From contig OX465281.1 in the NCBI GenBank assembly GCA_949987705.1, forward strand, positions 1,962,001-2,026,000: 64,000 bases of DNA. The letters run 5' to 3'. The notes beneath the pieces are model-generated. The model ran no database searches. It was not told the DNA's origin and saw nothing but the letters and a program-made list of their open reading frames with translations. Positions within the stretch are counted from its first letter, which is position 1. The number at the start of each line of letters is the position of its first letter. Below are positions 32,729 through 44,024 of this stretch, piece by piece. The position numbers were made by a program, and so were the translations under genes. Source of the stretch: Thereva unica (lineage: Eukaryota > Arthropoda > Insecta > Diptera > Therevidae).

Positions 32729-33466
32729 TCACTGTCCAGGTGTTGACGCAGAGTTGGCTGCTTCATTCAGGTCGAGTGCCGAAGTAAATATTTGGGCCGG
32801 CTTATTTTTTTCTATTTGTACATAAACTAAGCCACGACGAGTAAAAACAGATGAGACAAGATTCCTCTTAAGGAGGTTCCGCGCCGTCCGCAGTATGTCG
32901 CTGTTTTTCGACGTTAGGCTTTCATTAACATAAACCAGGCTATTAGATGTATAGCCCAAGTTTAGCTTATTCAGCATTAAAGAACCATGCTGGCGGGTTT
33001 TCTTCAGAAATTCCATCTGCTCATTAGCAGAAGGAAATTTTACAATTATCAACGGGCTACTCTTCCTGTCATTTGCCATCGGCGACTCAAGGTGACTTCG
33101 CAATCGTGGCCGGAACACATTTACAAAAGGTGATAGCTTATGACCGATGGTAGAGGCAATAGAATTTAAAATATGATTTGGATCATCATTATCACCTACA
33201 GGAATACCCCGAATGACCACATCATGCAATCTAGTTTGTCGACGTAGATCCTCAAGCTCATTAGACACTACGACGAGATCATGCTGGACGGTTTCAACCT
33301 CGTCTTTTAACTTGCCCAATTCGGTAGTGAGAGAGCTACGCACCTCCTCGATTTGAGATGACAGCCGGGTCTCAAGCAGTCGAAGCCGATCCTCGAATAT
33401 AGCAGATTGCTCTGCAAGTTGCTCTGCCAGCATGCGATTAAAACTCACCATAAGCCGCTTCTCCAA
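32729..33466 (-). CDS. Non-LTR retrotransposon ORF1 (partial): coiled coil and RNA-binding type
   Basis: About 245 residues in frame, with the N terminus uncertain. The first codon at 33466 is TTG and the first ATG is a few codons later; the frame stays open to a TAG about 63 bases further upstream. Residues 1-75 have heptads of Leu/Glu/Val (LLETRLSSQIEEV, LGKLKDEVETVQHDLVVVSN), a coiled coil for trimerisation. VVIRGIPV (84-91), PLIIVKFPSANEQMEFLKKT (about 138-157) and VYVNESLTSKN then TRRGLVYVQIE resemble the RRM-like and C-terminal domains of ORF1 nucleic-acid chaperones. It would coat element RNA. It lacks any upstream zinc-finger domain, consistent with 5' truncation. Confidence 0.82.
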   Translation of the reverse strand: MEKRLMVSFNRMLAEQLAEQSAIFEDRLRLLETRLSSQIEEVRSSLTTELGKLKDEVETVQHDLVVVSNELEDLRRQTRLHDVVIRGIPVGDNDDPNHILNSIASTIGHKLSPFVNVFRPRLRSHLESPMANDRKSSPLIIVKFPSANEQMEFLKKTRQHGSLMLNKLNLGYTSNSLVYVNESLTSKNSDILRTARNLLKRNLVSSVFTRRGLVYVQIEKNKPAQIFTSALDLNEAANSASTPGQ

Positions 33467-33671
33467 CAGCTCAAGACTGTTATCAGGCGCTGCTATTGGT
33501 TGTTTCCCAAAGCTGTAGTACGGTGCAGGCTACCTACTTCCTAGTGGCAACAGATCAAGAATAACGTTCATTGTTACACAAAGCTTCCATTACAGCTTCG
33601 AGGTACGCCATTCATTGAGTTTGGCCTAGTCTTCTAAATTTGTGTTAGCCTCATCTCTTACCGTAGGCCTC

Positions 33672-33752
33672 CTATCGCCATTCCAAACGCAAGCGCCGTT
33701 TTAGCAAGCGGTCCCCCAACTAAGTATTAACCACGTTCAATGCTGCTTGACA
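33672..33752 (-). repeat. 5S rRNA-derived repeat, copy 3 (minus strand, partial)
   Basis: GCAAGCGGTCCCCCAACTAA, GTATTAACCACGTTCAATGC, TGCTTGAC is the reverse complement of the 5S body. It also shares the non-5S end (ATTCCAAACGCAAG) with the copy at 40452. The 5' half of the 5S unit is missing after 33752. Confidence 0.68.
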
Positions 33753-33759
33753 TATTATC

Positions 33760-35100
33760 GTTTGTTGTTCGTTCCTGCGTCCACTTACCTTTGAAGTGAA
33801 GATTTCTTAGACCTTTCTGTAGGAGTGGGAGGGAATCTCTCTGGAACCATTTTTTCGTAGCTAGGGCTTCCCCATGTCCCGTTTCCCACGCCTAAGATAA
33901 GAAAGTTGACTATGTTGCTTAGAGAGAATCTTGCTTAACCTGGTAGATTCACCAGACCTCCTACATTGGGAATGTCCTCCTCCATAGTTGTCTCCTTGTT
34001 TTCTTACACAGCCTAAGTCCTTCTAGGTGTCCAATGTTCAATTTTATAAAAGATATCGGAAGCTTCTCTGACTATCTACGTAAATCACGACTATTTTATT
34101 ACATAAATCCTCTGCCCACCGATATGGTAAACACAAACTGAATCTCCTTCAAGAATTTTAATTGCCACCGTTTCCTGGCTATCAAAAATATCCCAAAAAA
34201 TTCCCACGCCGTATTTGATTCCTCATTATCTGCTCGCTGTGGATCTCTGTTGAAGATTTAATTACGCCACCGCCAGTCCCCGTTCCCCCTCACAATTTCG
34301 GTTTGTAAACAAGATAACGCGGGCGGGAGTCACTTGTTGCAGCGAACAATGAAACTTTCGTTTTATCTTTCGGTTTCCGTACTTGGTTTTCACGTGTGTG
34401 TGCTGGCAAGTCTCTGGCTGCTCACAAATGCCTGAAAATGAAGCACTTCGCCACCAATGGCCTCCGCCGAGGAGGGCGAGGGCAGGCACTGCTTGTCTAT
34501 ATCCACAAAGATTGTTTTTATCTATGCATATTAGCCATTTTGTATCTGGCGGGCCGACAGTCCTCCATTCTATGGCTAAGAGCTCATTAACATGTCATTA
34601 GCTGTTGTGCCGCAGTCGCTCAACCAAGAGCACGTAAGCCAGCCAGCAACTACCATTCATCAGTGCATGACTTGAAAACTTAAAAAAAACTCATTTTATC
34701 TACGTTCGAGCGCTGCGCCGCCGTCGCCGTTTCCGCGTGCGTCCGTGTGTTTCTTCTACTCTTGGCAGCTCAACCTCAACCTTAGAACCGTCAACAGCAA
34801 TAATTCTTGGAGCTTTCTCGCAGCAAAGCCAATGGCGCATGCCGCGCACTTCTCCCACATCACAATGTTTCTGCGCACACTCAAGCCGCCTTAGACCAGG
34901 GGAAAGCCGCCATCCGAAAAAAAAGTTACGAATTTCGGTTTGGGCTGGAGCTACACAGATTTTCCCCGAAATTTTCGGAAACTTATCTCGAGATCCCGCA
35001 GCAGGTTTATTGCGTTGCGCGAGTTTCTTTGTCTTTCGGCGGAGTGTAGTTGCACGGTTAAGTAATTTCTAGGCAACCAGAAAAAACCCAAAACTCGTTC
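33760..35100. other. Intron stretch without recognised genes
   Basis: Several short overlapping frames at 34383-35072 on the plus strand are GC-rich and resemble no protein. CG-rich blocks at 34700-34960 alternate with AT-rich DNA. No repeats recognised. Confidence 0.3.
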
Positions 35101-35105
35101 TATGC

Positions 35106-35184
35106 TTCTTCTTCTTCTTACCTGCAGGTTCATTATTCTGAAGCTTGACTAATGACATTTTTTTTCCTTTCGTTCCAGGTATGT
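35106..35184 (+). other. EcR: Second candidate recursive-splice site, with a neighbouring acceptor
   Basis: TTTTTTTTCCTTTCGTTCCAG ends in AG at 35178 and is followed at once by a donor, GTATGT, at 35179. Fifty bases upstream, CTTCTTCTTCTTACCTGCAG (ending 35127) is another strong acceptor, so 35128-35178 could alternatively be part of a small exon. The acceptor-donor fusion on the EcR strand is what a ratchet point looks like. It lies about 25.6 kb after the first candidate. Confidence 0.4.
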
Positions 35185-35960
35185 TCCGCACTTAATCTAC
35201 AGCGCAGAGTCGCCGGGATTCCGTGTCTATCGTGAAACAATATTTGAGGAGAGTTGGTAGCGCTGTTGGCAGCACTCGGGCCTGCCGACGACGGTTAATC
35301 GGCGGCGATATTCTATTTGGGGAGATGTTCTCGGCTGTTACGGTCCTACGGTGCTGGGAAATTGCCGGACCAGACAATATGACACCTGAATGTACTTAGG
35401 CTGACGTCTGTCATTCATCTGGCGAAAGTCTTGGGAGTAGTATGTTCGTTCTGCTTGGTGTCCTCGCAGCGAAATCCGTCCTACATGTCAATTTTTGAAA
35501 CTTTTCGCGTCGCTTTCAAGCTGTTGCATCACGGAAAGCGTCCAAATTTTATTCAACTCATTCACAATTGCAAATTTACTAAACTGTAAGGAGTTCATTC
35601 GTAGATCTACTGTTTCATTTTGTAAAAATAGTCCCACTTGGGATTTCAAGGTATTACGCAAGGTTTTTTGGCAAGTCGAATGTATTTTTAAGCTCTCGAG
35701 AACTCTCTTCATTGACGGTAAGTTATTCTATTGTAAATTTTTGCTTTCCTACAAGTTTTGGTGAAAACCTGACTAATAGATGGCGCGATGTTAACCGACT
35801 TCAAAAACAAATTGTTCCTTCAAATTCTAACTAATACTACTACTGCGCACTTAGCTACTCTGATACATATGTGGCAGAGTACACAGACGTAGATACTACG
35901 TAAGGAATATACGTTACCGCAGTCTCCGGGGACACAGTTTACTCGAACGTTGATATAAAG
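35185..35960. other. Intron stretch without recognised genes
   Basis: The frame at 35495-35764 (plus) is a chance-type ORF with no family resemblance. Near 35953 the sequence AAAGGCCCCCATTCAC resembles the terminus of the small element at 18733, just outside the left terminus of the family A copy. Confidence 0.3.
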
Positions 35961-35968
35961 GCCCCCAT

Positions 35969-36369
35969 TCACATATAGGCCGCCGGCAGGCCGTGGCCTG
36001 AAGGTTTCTCGCCTTCAATCCAAGTATAACCACAAATCTACTGGATAACACCTGCAGTCCTGACAAAAATCTTTATGTCTGTGGGTATTTATCGTCAGTC
36101 CGGGCCTGACGATCTGAACTTCTGTTCAGTCTCTTTTCGTAGAGGTCACAAAGATTTTTGCAGTTGAATTAACAACCTGCTACGCTAAATTGTCGTCTTC
36201 GTTTCTGTGTATCTAGGTGCAATTATGAGGTCACCTGCAGGACAGGGCCTGTCAGGTGGTTGCATCAAGTCCTTATCCCTCAGTTGGACTGGGAAATGTG
36301 TTGCCTTCATCGAACTTTACCTGCCGATCTGGTCTAAAAGGACTTGGCCTGCCGGCGGCCTGTATGTGA
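35969..36369 (+). mobile_element. Inverted-repeat element family A, copy 3 (complete)
   Basis: The terminus TCACATATAGGCCGCCGGCA-GGCC (35969-35992) is inverted at 36346-36369 with one difference, giving a complete element of about 400 bases. The inside contains GCCTGACGATCTGAAC, GCTACGCTAAATTGTCGTCT and GGGCCTGTCAGG shared with the copies at 1-268 and 19195-19530. It is non-coding; the mobilising transposase is unknown. Confidence 0.85.
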
Positions 36370-36379
36370 CTTTCTACTA

Positions 36380-38060
36380 AAACACTAGACAATGCACCAT
36401 AACACGAACGACATGACGGACGTGTAGTGTAAAGGGTGACGCATGGCTTCAGCTTATTACCCTTAAATTCGAGTGAAACATTCGTCATCGACCAAACTTC
36501 AATCATAAATGTGTAATTGTGCTTCAATTCATTTTTTCGTTTTTGGGTAGTTCCAATGAAGCTGGCGTAGTTAACCACCACTTAACCACCGCAGAACTTA
36601 CTTCGCTCGGATACAAAACTCCAAAAAGTGCCAACTCACAGCTCACAAAAATCGCCATGAGTTTGCGGAAAATTGGTTGCTGTCCCATTGCCCGCAGCGT
36701 CCAGCATTACGTTGCAATGTCTCCCGAAAAGTCACTTTTACACTCGGGAAGTGACAATGGCCCGCCACCTGCCTTCTGTTGTCAGAGGTGTCAGAAAACC
36801 CCAGTCTGTGGAAGTGCGGCGTAATGAACCATCGAGGAGCAAATTCACCGAGGCTCTTGCAGCCCGGCAAAGGTGGAAAGTATCAAATTTTCAACCAGAC
36901 CCCAGACGTGGCTTCGTTTTATCTAGTCGCCCCGATGGAGCTGCTCACCTTCTCCCCCGTGCTTCCTATGCTGGCCGGCCCGACCGATCTGGTCTGGTAC
37001 AGCCAAGATCCACTTCGCATACTTCTGCCGCGCAGCCGCAGGCCCTCGCCGTTCTGTTCGTGGTGCACGCAGTAAGATGAGAAATGAAACTCGATTAAAA
37101 ATTCAAGGCCAAGAATAAAATTAGATACGCGAGCAGCACTTATATGCGCTTAGGCCGGAGGAGGAGCTGCTCTGGCCGGTTTGCTGCGGTCGCAAGCAAG
37201 ATGAAAGAAGCACACCATGGACACGTCCGAGGAACGCAGAAGGCACAGGTCCGCAAAACAGCTGAGGTCTTCATGAGTTATTGCCAGCGCGGATGATATG
37301 GGAGCATGAAGCAGCAGCAGCAGCAGCTGGAAGCTATTTTGGTGTGTAGGAGAGTCGCCCTCTGTCCTGTCCTGATGCGCTTAGCTTTGTGCGCAGGAGT
37401 TTTTATGTGCATCGCTTGACGACGACGTCAAAGACTTGAAACTTTCTGCGCGAACAGTGCTGCCGACTTCTTGTTGTGAAACAATGGCCGCGATTGTTCT
37501 GATCGCGGAGTCCGCTCTGGCCTGTGATGAATACCGCTCGGAGATGAGACCAACACATGTTAGCCGCGATGAAACTGGAAACAAGTGCTCCTTTGACTAA
37601 ATCTTGACGCGGGCTTGAAGATTTCTCCTTTTCCGAGAATTAATTGTTAACTTTTGCCTCGCATCCAGGAATTCTATGCAGTCTTGATCAGTTTCAGCAG
37701 ATTACGACTCGTGGCCCCCTCGGTCCTCTTAGGCGTAATAATAGTGGAACTATAATTGAGGATTTGAGTTTAAAGTTTCCCATTGCCAGTAATTACCGCA
37801 AAGGAGACCAAAGCGACTTTCCGATTCCAAATTGAATCCCGACTTCCGCGACTAATAAAAGTGTGACTTGCGCTGCCGGCGTTAAAAGGTAATGGAGGCT
37901 CTTCACGAAATAATAACTGCAATAAATGTTGATGGCCTCGTCCCTCTGGTAGATTGATTGTGGAAGAATTGTGGTGAGTGGTCACCTCCAGCTTCAACTG
38001 CACTTTTGATTGCGCAAACTCTAATTTGTGTGAATCGCATCTTAGTTAGCACAGCAAAGT
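36380..38060. other. Intron stretch without recognised genes
   Basis: The interval 36580-37075 is GC-balanced with overlapping frames on both strands (36519-36824, 36673-37080, 36779-37075) that have no recognisable domain. A (GCA)n run at 37311-37328 is followed by ordinary mixed sequence. The block shows no known repeats. Confidence 0.3.
37311..37328. repeat. (GCA)n microsatellite
   Basis: Six uninterrupted GCA units within non-coding sequence. No reading frame of interest uses it. Confidence 0.8.
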
Positions 38061-38067
38061 TGAGATA

Positions 38068-38207
38068 AAGCCGCGTTTACATCCTAAAGTCAACGCGAAG
38101 GTGCACAAGTTCTGAAACTTGCGTGCAACAGAAGCCCGCAAATGTCTGTGCGATAAAAGAGCTTCAAACTGCACTTTCACGTTGACTTTGGGATGTGAAC
38201 GCGGCTT
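38068..38207. mobile_element. 140-bp inverted-repeat element, ends AAGCCGCG
   Basis: Left arm AAGCCGCGTTTACATCCTAA followed by AGTCAACG is inverted at the right end, CGTTGACTTTGGGATGTGAA followed by CGCGGCTT. It has TA/AA flanks, the same configuration as the element at 18733-18888, suggesting one transposase type with a TTAA-like target. The interior is also partly palindromic (GCACAAGTTCTGAAACTTGC). Non-coding. Confidence 0.83.
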
Positions 38208-38219
38208 AAGGATCACTGC

Positions 38220-39608
38220 TTCAATTGTCAGTGTTGCCGTGTTCATCAACCCGAATCTAATAATGACAAACACACTAAGGCCGCTTTTTACTAGGCGATT
38301 ATCATGAGATATTAAAGAAGCCCCGAACTGGACCCTCTGCCGTTGAGTCGTCGTAGATAGGCATAGACGACAAGTGAAAAATTGGACAACATTTGCTGGA
38401 AGTCTCGGCCACTCGTTCCTCGGATTAATTGGACCTGAAAAGGATTTTGACTAACTACCGACTTCAGCCTTGTATTGAATATAGTTAATGACCACTTCCC
38501 AAGGAACATTGACCAGATTCCATTTTGGTATTTAATAACACCCCGACCTGACCTTTCGGGCCCGGAATTTATTCCCGTAATTACTCGTGCATTGACTCCT
38601 ATCGCAGCCCGGGGGCATCGATGGGGAACTAGGCGAACTCTTTTATTTTAGTTACCAGCTATTCAAATTCCGAGCGTTCATAAATCAATTCTGGCCTATT
38701 TTTAGTTCGGTTCTGCGCCGCACCACCCCCCCGCAATGCAAGCTGTCAAAAATTATTTAACGATGATGTGTGCTATGTACTCCCAGAGCCTCTGCTGATG
38801 TATGCAGGCATTTGTTTTCATCATACGGCAAGTGAGTGAGTGCACAGGGAAAACAACCCTAGTCAGGCAGCATGACCTACCCCCGCTGAGTGGGGGAGGC
38901 AGAAGCAGTGAAGGACCTGCCCCATTCCCGAGGAGTTACTTACACTATGTAGATGTCAGTAAAAACCGGGATAAATAATTGAGAGAACCATCACCTAACA
39001 CCACTGCCAAACCGAATAGGCCACATTTTCACCCCTTTCCTAGGGAGGATTTCGAAGAAAGCTCGTTTGCCGCGCGCGTCCCTTCCACCACCGGCAAGAC
39101 CCCCTTGGGGTTGTTTAAGTTTAAGGAACCCCCTTTCCTCGTCCTTCGGTGCAGCTTAAAAGGGCTCATTCATGTTAGAGCGTGTTTAAGGGGCATGAAA
39201 GCTTCTGGAAACGTCGAGATTCTGTGCAGATATTCCGCCAGCCACCCGCCACCCGCCCATCCGCACAAACACCCACTTACCTACCACGAAAAGCACAAGT
39301 TCAACCCTAACCTAGGCCCACAAGCAGGGTTGCCGCTTTTTCAATTCACGCCACAGTCATTCACTCACGATCCTGGAAGATATGGCAAGCGAGCAGCTCT
39401 CGTAGTGGGGATTGTGTGTGTTGGTCGGAGGGGAGGGGGTGGCTCACAAACGGCCGTCACACTGTGTGAAGCATTGAAATAATTCAGTGCTGCATGAGTC
39501 AAGGACGCGCAGTGCCCCCGACAATTTCCATTTCACATGGTCCCCCAACTTCGCCGCCCATCGCATAAAGCCAACGTGATAAGCTCGGATGAATACCTAC
39601 ACATGCGT

Positions 39609-39643
<35 letters not shown>

Positions 39644-40075
39644 TGCACGTCCGTATTGGTTACGGGGTGGGGAGCTTATATGTTTGGCAACAGTGTGTCA
39701 ATAGTGTACACAATTAACGCTAGGGGGCACACAAGACGAAGGGGCGGAGGGAAAAGTGAATGGAATCTAAGCACAACATTTTTGTGTCAGTGGCGCCCCA
39801 TCGTGGAGCAATTTAATAGCCAGGAAAATGTTTGTTGACATTGAATGTTTGCGTGAAAATATATCACCCCTTGGCTGGCGATGGACTTGTGAGCTCCGAA
39901 CTGTCGGGATTTTCCGTTTTGCATGGGAAATAGTTTCGATTTGGGGTGGTCTAGCACAACCCATGTTCTTGTTTCGATTGCCTCCTTCCATACCACCTCC
40001 CTCCCCTACTTCTTTCGTCCGATTTCAATATATTTACCCTTTTCTAGTTTATTGAAGTATTTTAAACACTGTTAT
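38220..40075. other. Intron stretch without recognised genes
   Basis: Contains C-runs near 38726, a (GT)n run at 39612-39639, and a Pro/His-rich frame at 38979-39482 (plus) that is 167 codons long. That frame has no domain and a composition explained by local C-richness, so I do not call it a gene. Confidence 0.3.
39612..39639. repeat. (GT)n microsatellite
   Basis: Fourteen uninterrupted GT units, likely length-polymorphic. Confidence 0.9.
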
Positions 40076-40097
40076 ATTTTTTTGGAGATTGGTAAGC

Positions 40098-40400
40098 CAA
40101 ATTAACGCCTGTAAAAAGACTGTTGACCAGAGATTGAGTCTCAAGCCAAGGATCCTTCTGCGGACGCACACACACAAGGCCCGTCTAATCCTCACATACG
40201 CCTTGGTGGTGTGGAGGCCAGAGATGAGTTAGATCTATAATGTCATACAATTGGAAAGAGTTCAGAGAAACGCAGCAATAGATGCCATTAGAACATACTC
40301 TACGAACGCCCTCGAGGTTCTACTAAACCTGTTCCCTCCCGACCTTCACCTTAAAACACCTGGCTTCGTGTAATGCTCTTAAATTAGGGGAATCGATGTA
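40098..40400 (+). pseudogene. R1/LOA-type non-LTR reverse transcriptase C-terminal fragment
   Basis: On the plus strand it gives QINACKKTVDQRLSLKPRIL, LTYALVVWRPEMS, a stop, LERVQRNAAIDAIRTYSTNA and LEVLLNLFPPDLHL. This is the conserved post-polymerase segment (KPR..LW.Y...V.P.L.YA..VWWP ... VQR ... T.P..ALE.LL.L.PL) found in R1/LOA/I-type elements. In-frame stops show it is dead. The RNase H segment at 59880 could be from the same family. Confidence 0.65.
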
Positions 40401-40451
40401 CACCTTTTAAAACATGAACCTTTATCTATAAATACACTCGGATCGGCATAG

Positions 40452-40650
40452 ACCATTCCAAACGCAAGTGTAGTTTTACCAAGTGGTCCCCCAACTATGT
40501 ATTAACCGCGTCCACTGCTGCTTGACCTAAGAAATTGAGCGCAAACCGTTCTACTGAGTATGTGAATGGCATCCTTTGTGGTCACCGATATAATTGCTCG
40601 TTTTCTTCATTCTAGAGAATTTCTTAAAGCCCCAATTTTGCTACCTTTAG
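40452..40650 (-). repeat. 5S rRNA-derived repeat, copy 4 (minus strand)
   Basis: On the minus strand it reads AGTAGAACGGTTTGCG, GGTCAAGCAGCAGTGGACGC, GGTTAATACATAGTTGGGGG, ACCACTTGG. The flanks on both sides match copy 2 at 18172-18362 (ATTCCAAACGCAAGTG; CACCGATATAATTGCTCG; AATTTCTTAAAGCCCCAATT). It is more diverged in the A-block than copy 1. Confidence 0.7.
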
Positions 40651-40775
40651 TCTTGAAACGGGGTGAGCGTACCATACTTCGTTAGGACTATTCTGCGTCT
40701 TTAATTGATCAAGGCCTGTTGTAGACTGGATTTGGAAAAGACTCAAGCGTATCGTGCCTGTTGCTGAGGTAGAAA

Positions 40776-41040
40776 GGCTTAGTAGAAGGCCGTTCGGTGC
40801 GTGCAGCCGATCATTAGAATGCGGCAAGTTTTCGCCAACAAATAGTTGCGTGCTTGCGTTCTGTCTTGTTTTCACGTGTAACCAAAGAAAACTAAGCGAC
40901 GAATGCTTGTGTTTTGGCATTTGAGGCTATATCGAATATGGCATTGCGGGACAAATTTAAAGGACACGCAACTGTATATGTCAGATCGCACTTCTATTAT
41001 ACCATTCGTCGCACGCACCGCACGCACGCATCTATTTATC
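40776..41040. repeat. Inverted-repeat element family D, copy 2
   Basis: It matches the element at 15113-15452 over its left and right thirds (GCAAGTTTTCGCCAACA, TTGCGTGCTTGCGTTCTGTC, CGCACGCACCGCACGCACGC). The ends are inverted relatives of each other but more worn than in copy 1. Confidence 0.45.
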
Positions 41041-41059
41041 TTCAGCTTTAATAATTTTG

Positions 41060-43815
41060 TAACACATTTTGCGCGTACGTCGGGTCTTCTCCTGGCGGAC
41101 GTTATTCCTCCTTGTTCAGCTGATAGTCTAGTACCGCCTTTGCTGGCTGGTTAACAGGATTGACTTTTTGAAGAGGCGTAACACTCCTACGAAAAGCTGT
41201 TTCCCGTTAACCCAGATTAGTGCTTCTCTGGATCATATGATGACTGCTATCGAATATCGACATCGAGATATTGAAGACCCTCCACACTCTAATCCATCCT
41301 GTCCTCTACTCCTTTCTTCGAACAAGGCTTACTATTAGACTATTATTTGTCCTAACCTTGAACTCTCACATAAAAAGCAGAACAGGACATTTAAAAATTA
41401 TGGTTGGGCAGCTGTTGCCCTCTCCTTAAACATAGTCATAATTTCACTTAATTTTGTTTAAATGGAATTCCGTAAGTTTTCATAAAGTTCAAAAGGGCGT
41501 TCTGGGCCTTCTGTCCACTCCACGCGAAAAAATACTTCATCTTCTCGAACTAAGCCAATTAAGCCGCCTTACGGCAGAAATTAGCCGAGAAGTGGGTAAA
41601 TTGCAAAAGTGGCGAAGCATGTTCTCCGATAATTATTTAAAGCCGACGACAAGGCAGCAACCACTGTCCCCGAACGCACCGCGGCAATACCTGAAACCAT
41701 TGAATTATTTCAAGGTTAAGTGCTCTTAATGCCATTACGGGAAGAGCGGACTCGCGCGCCCACAACTTGTAATTTTTAAGCTCTAGGACGTCCAGGCCTG
41801 ACGGACGGACGGCGGCGGCGGATCATCTCAGCCCCATCACAGCTCCTTCAACAGAGACAAATGATCCGTCATCAAGAGTCACTTTCGCAGAGCAGGAAAG
41901 TGGTCGCGCGGTGGAGCAATCAAGCGTCGTTCCCAGTGGCACTTAATTCGTTTGCTGTCGTCACAATAATTTGGTGCTTAATGTCATCATCACTTCATGG
42001 CGGGTGGCCTCTTTCGGTCGTTCGGGGCTTAATGCCTCCGTATTTCACCAGCGACGGAGTAATGCTGCGAGCGAAATTGAAATGCCATCCCTAGCTGCCG
42101 CCCCCGACGCTGCTCACTTCGCAGGGTTAGCCAAGTCCAATCCTGAATCCTAGTCCCGAGTTCGGGGACCGACCTTGGGCGATGGACCTTGCTGTGCGAA
42201 TCTCTTACTGTGATTGGCAAGCTGCTGACACGGAGGTGACGCTCCACAACCGAAATTTTAATTAAGGACACGCGCCTACCGGATTAATTGAGTACCTATC
42301 AAAGGACTTAATGAAGAAGTGAAAGTGTTACCGCATTTATTATTAAGGGCGCCAATAACCCCTCGCCGGCGATATTTCCCGCTTTATTAGGGTCGTTATT
42401 GCGTTTAGGTGTCGGCGAAACGTTCTCAGTTCATTTTGAAATTAATTGGGGCCTAGTGTGGCGGTGGTGGGGAGCCCCTGTCTTCTTGGGTTCTGAGTCG
42501 CAAAAGGCGATGTCCTACCACCTCCGATACGAGAGCGAGAGGCGGGAGCGGTTGTGCGTGCCGCGAAGCAGCGGGCCACTAAAAACATGAAAGCGGAACA
42601 ATTTATTATCGCCGAAATGTCAGAATTTTATTAAAAATTTCATGGACAATGACCAGAATTTATCAAAACGGGTTTTTGTTGCTTTTTGCATGTCCAGCCA
42701 TTTATTTCGCTGGACAATGGCTTCCAAAATGGCCACACACACTCCGCCGCAGACACCCCTTAAGTGGTCATTTCGCGGGGGACTGCTCCATGCACGAGAA
42801 TCTATTTTTCATCTATGTTTTTGGACAAAAGAAAAATTAACGAGAAAATTAATTTCGGGCGTCCATTCTGCCGAAGTTCAGCCCACATTGGGCAGCTGAG
42901 ACGTCTGAAGATGGTCGGGGACCGTTGACGATTGTTGCCTAGTCCCGAAAGTTGTCGTTGCAGAAACTTCTCAGAAACGCACCGAATGCAACCAAGAACA
43001 AATCCCACTTTATACACCCTGATAGACGTCGAAGGTAGACCTTCCCCTAGCTCAAAAAAACTCCCTCCACCAGGGTATAAATAGCTGCATACTGTGATGT
43101 CACGTTGCTATTCACAGAGCGAACTTCGGAAGGGACGACAACCCTAAAATAAAACCTCCGCAATGAGATGATTTATTGGGAAATAGGAGCACGGTGTGTG
43201 TGTGTTAAGGTACCCGGCGGCCGGTGGAGGGGGGAATTATCTAATTTTATAGAAGATGATTTGGATTTTTCGGGGGCCGTCACATCCTGTTTACACCTGG
43301 GGTAGGAAATTCGAGATGAGTCGACTCGATGTCAAGATTAAAGACGAAACGGGTAATTAATTCCTCAGTTTGAAATTGATGAATTCGGTGTCAAGGATTA
43401 CGGGATTAGGGGGTCGTTTTAAGGTGACATCTTGAGCTGCACGACGCAGGATTCGGTTCTTTGTTTCTTTTTGGATGTGGAATGACAGAATATTCATAAT
43501 AGACACCTACTATTACTTATATCCAGGAGTGAAGAGGAATTTCCTGGTGGGGAAGGTCATTCATCATCCATTGAGGCTTCTTTAAGAAAAAGTGAATGCC
43601 AGAGTCCAGTAATAAGACTAACGTAACGTTGAAAGTATAAAATAGCAACAGAGTTTCTTCGGGTTCTTCTTTGGTGAGGTACTGTGTAGTATAGCTAAGG
43701 AGGTACGAGCACGGTGACGTCATCGGTTGTAGGATTGGGTATTTGAGACAAGAATCAGACTAGTGAGTTTTTTTTGTTGTAACTTTGCGCGTGAGCGCAA
43801 CCCATGCGAATTAGG
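41060..43815. other. Intron stretch without recognised genes; possible regulatory block
   Basis: The interval 41500-42650 has no repeats that I recognise. It combines AATTA/TTAAT runs (for example GGATTAATTGAG, AAATTAATTGGGG) with GC-rich interludes and many CG pairs, a texture common in conserved insect enhancers. None of the overlapping frames resembles a protein. Later sequence is purine-rich and unremarkable. Confidence 0.35.
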
Positions 43816-43823
43816 TAAGCTTC

Positions 43824-43912
43824 CACAGACCAGGCAGACCAGATAAACCAAGCAGACCAGATGGACCAGGGAGACCAGATAGGCCAGATGGACAAGATAA
43901 ACCAAATATGCC
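43824..43912. repeat. Minisatellite, 9-base unit CAGACCAGA-like
   Basis: About ten imperfect units of nine bases (CAGACCAGG, CAGACCAGA, TAAACCAAG, CAGACCAGA, TGGACCAGG and so on). The minus-strand frame reads as a collagen-like Gly-X-Y string (GLSGLPGPSGLLGLSGLPGL) only because the unit is nine bases long; the frame is short and has no context of a collagen gene. Confidence 0.75.
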
Positions 43913-44024
43913 GTATAGACTAGACAGAACTGTAGCGCAGATCAACCAGGCAGCTGCAAAAATAAACCGGTAGATTGTTATGGCTGGCCTATTTGACATG
44001 TCTGTTCTATCAGCTCTGTCTGGT

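Larger units (their letters stand above)
29358..33490 (-). mobile_element. CR1/jockey-group non-LTR retrotransposon, 5'-truncated
   Basis: Read on the minus strand, the order is ORF1 (coiled coil plus RNA-binding type), a 288-base gap, ORF2 (endonuclease plus reverse transcriptase), a short 3' region containing (CTAACCTAAC)-like repeats, and a microsatellite tail of TAAA/TTTA units at 29358-29392. CR1- and L2-type elements end in such short tandem repeats rather than poly(A), and usually lack target duplications; none was seen here. ORF1 has no ATG before an upstream stop at about 33529, so the 5' end is probably lost. It sits antisense to EcR. Confidence 0.88.

Noticed and set aside
37311..37328. 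Polyglutamine-coding (CAG)n exon
   Set aside because: No open frame of useful length runs through it and there are no splice sites around it.
38979..39482. 167-codon Pro/His-rich frame
   Set aside because: Composition follows the C-rich DNA; there is no conserved motif, and no splice or promoter context.
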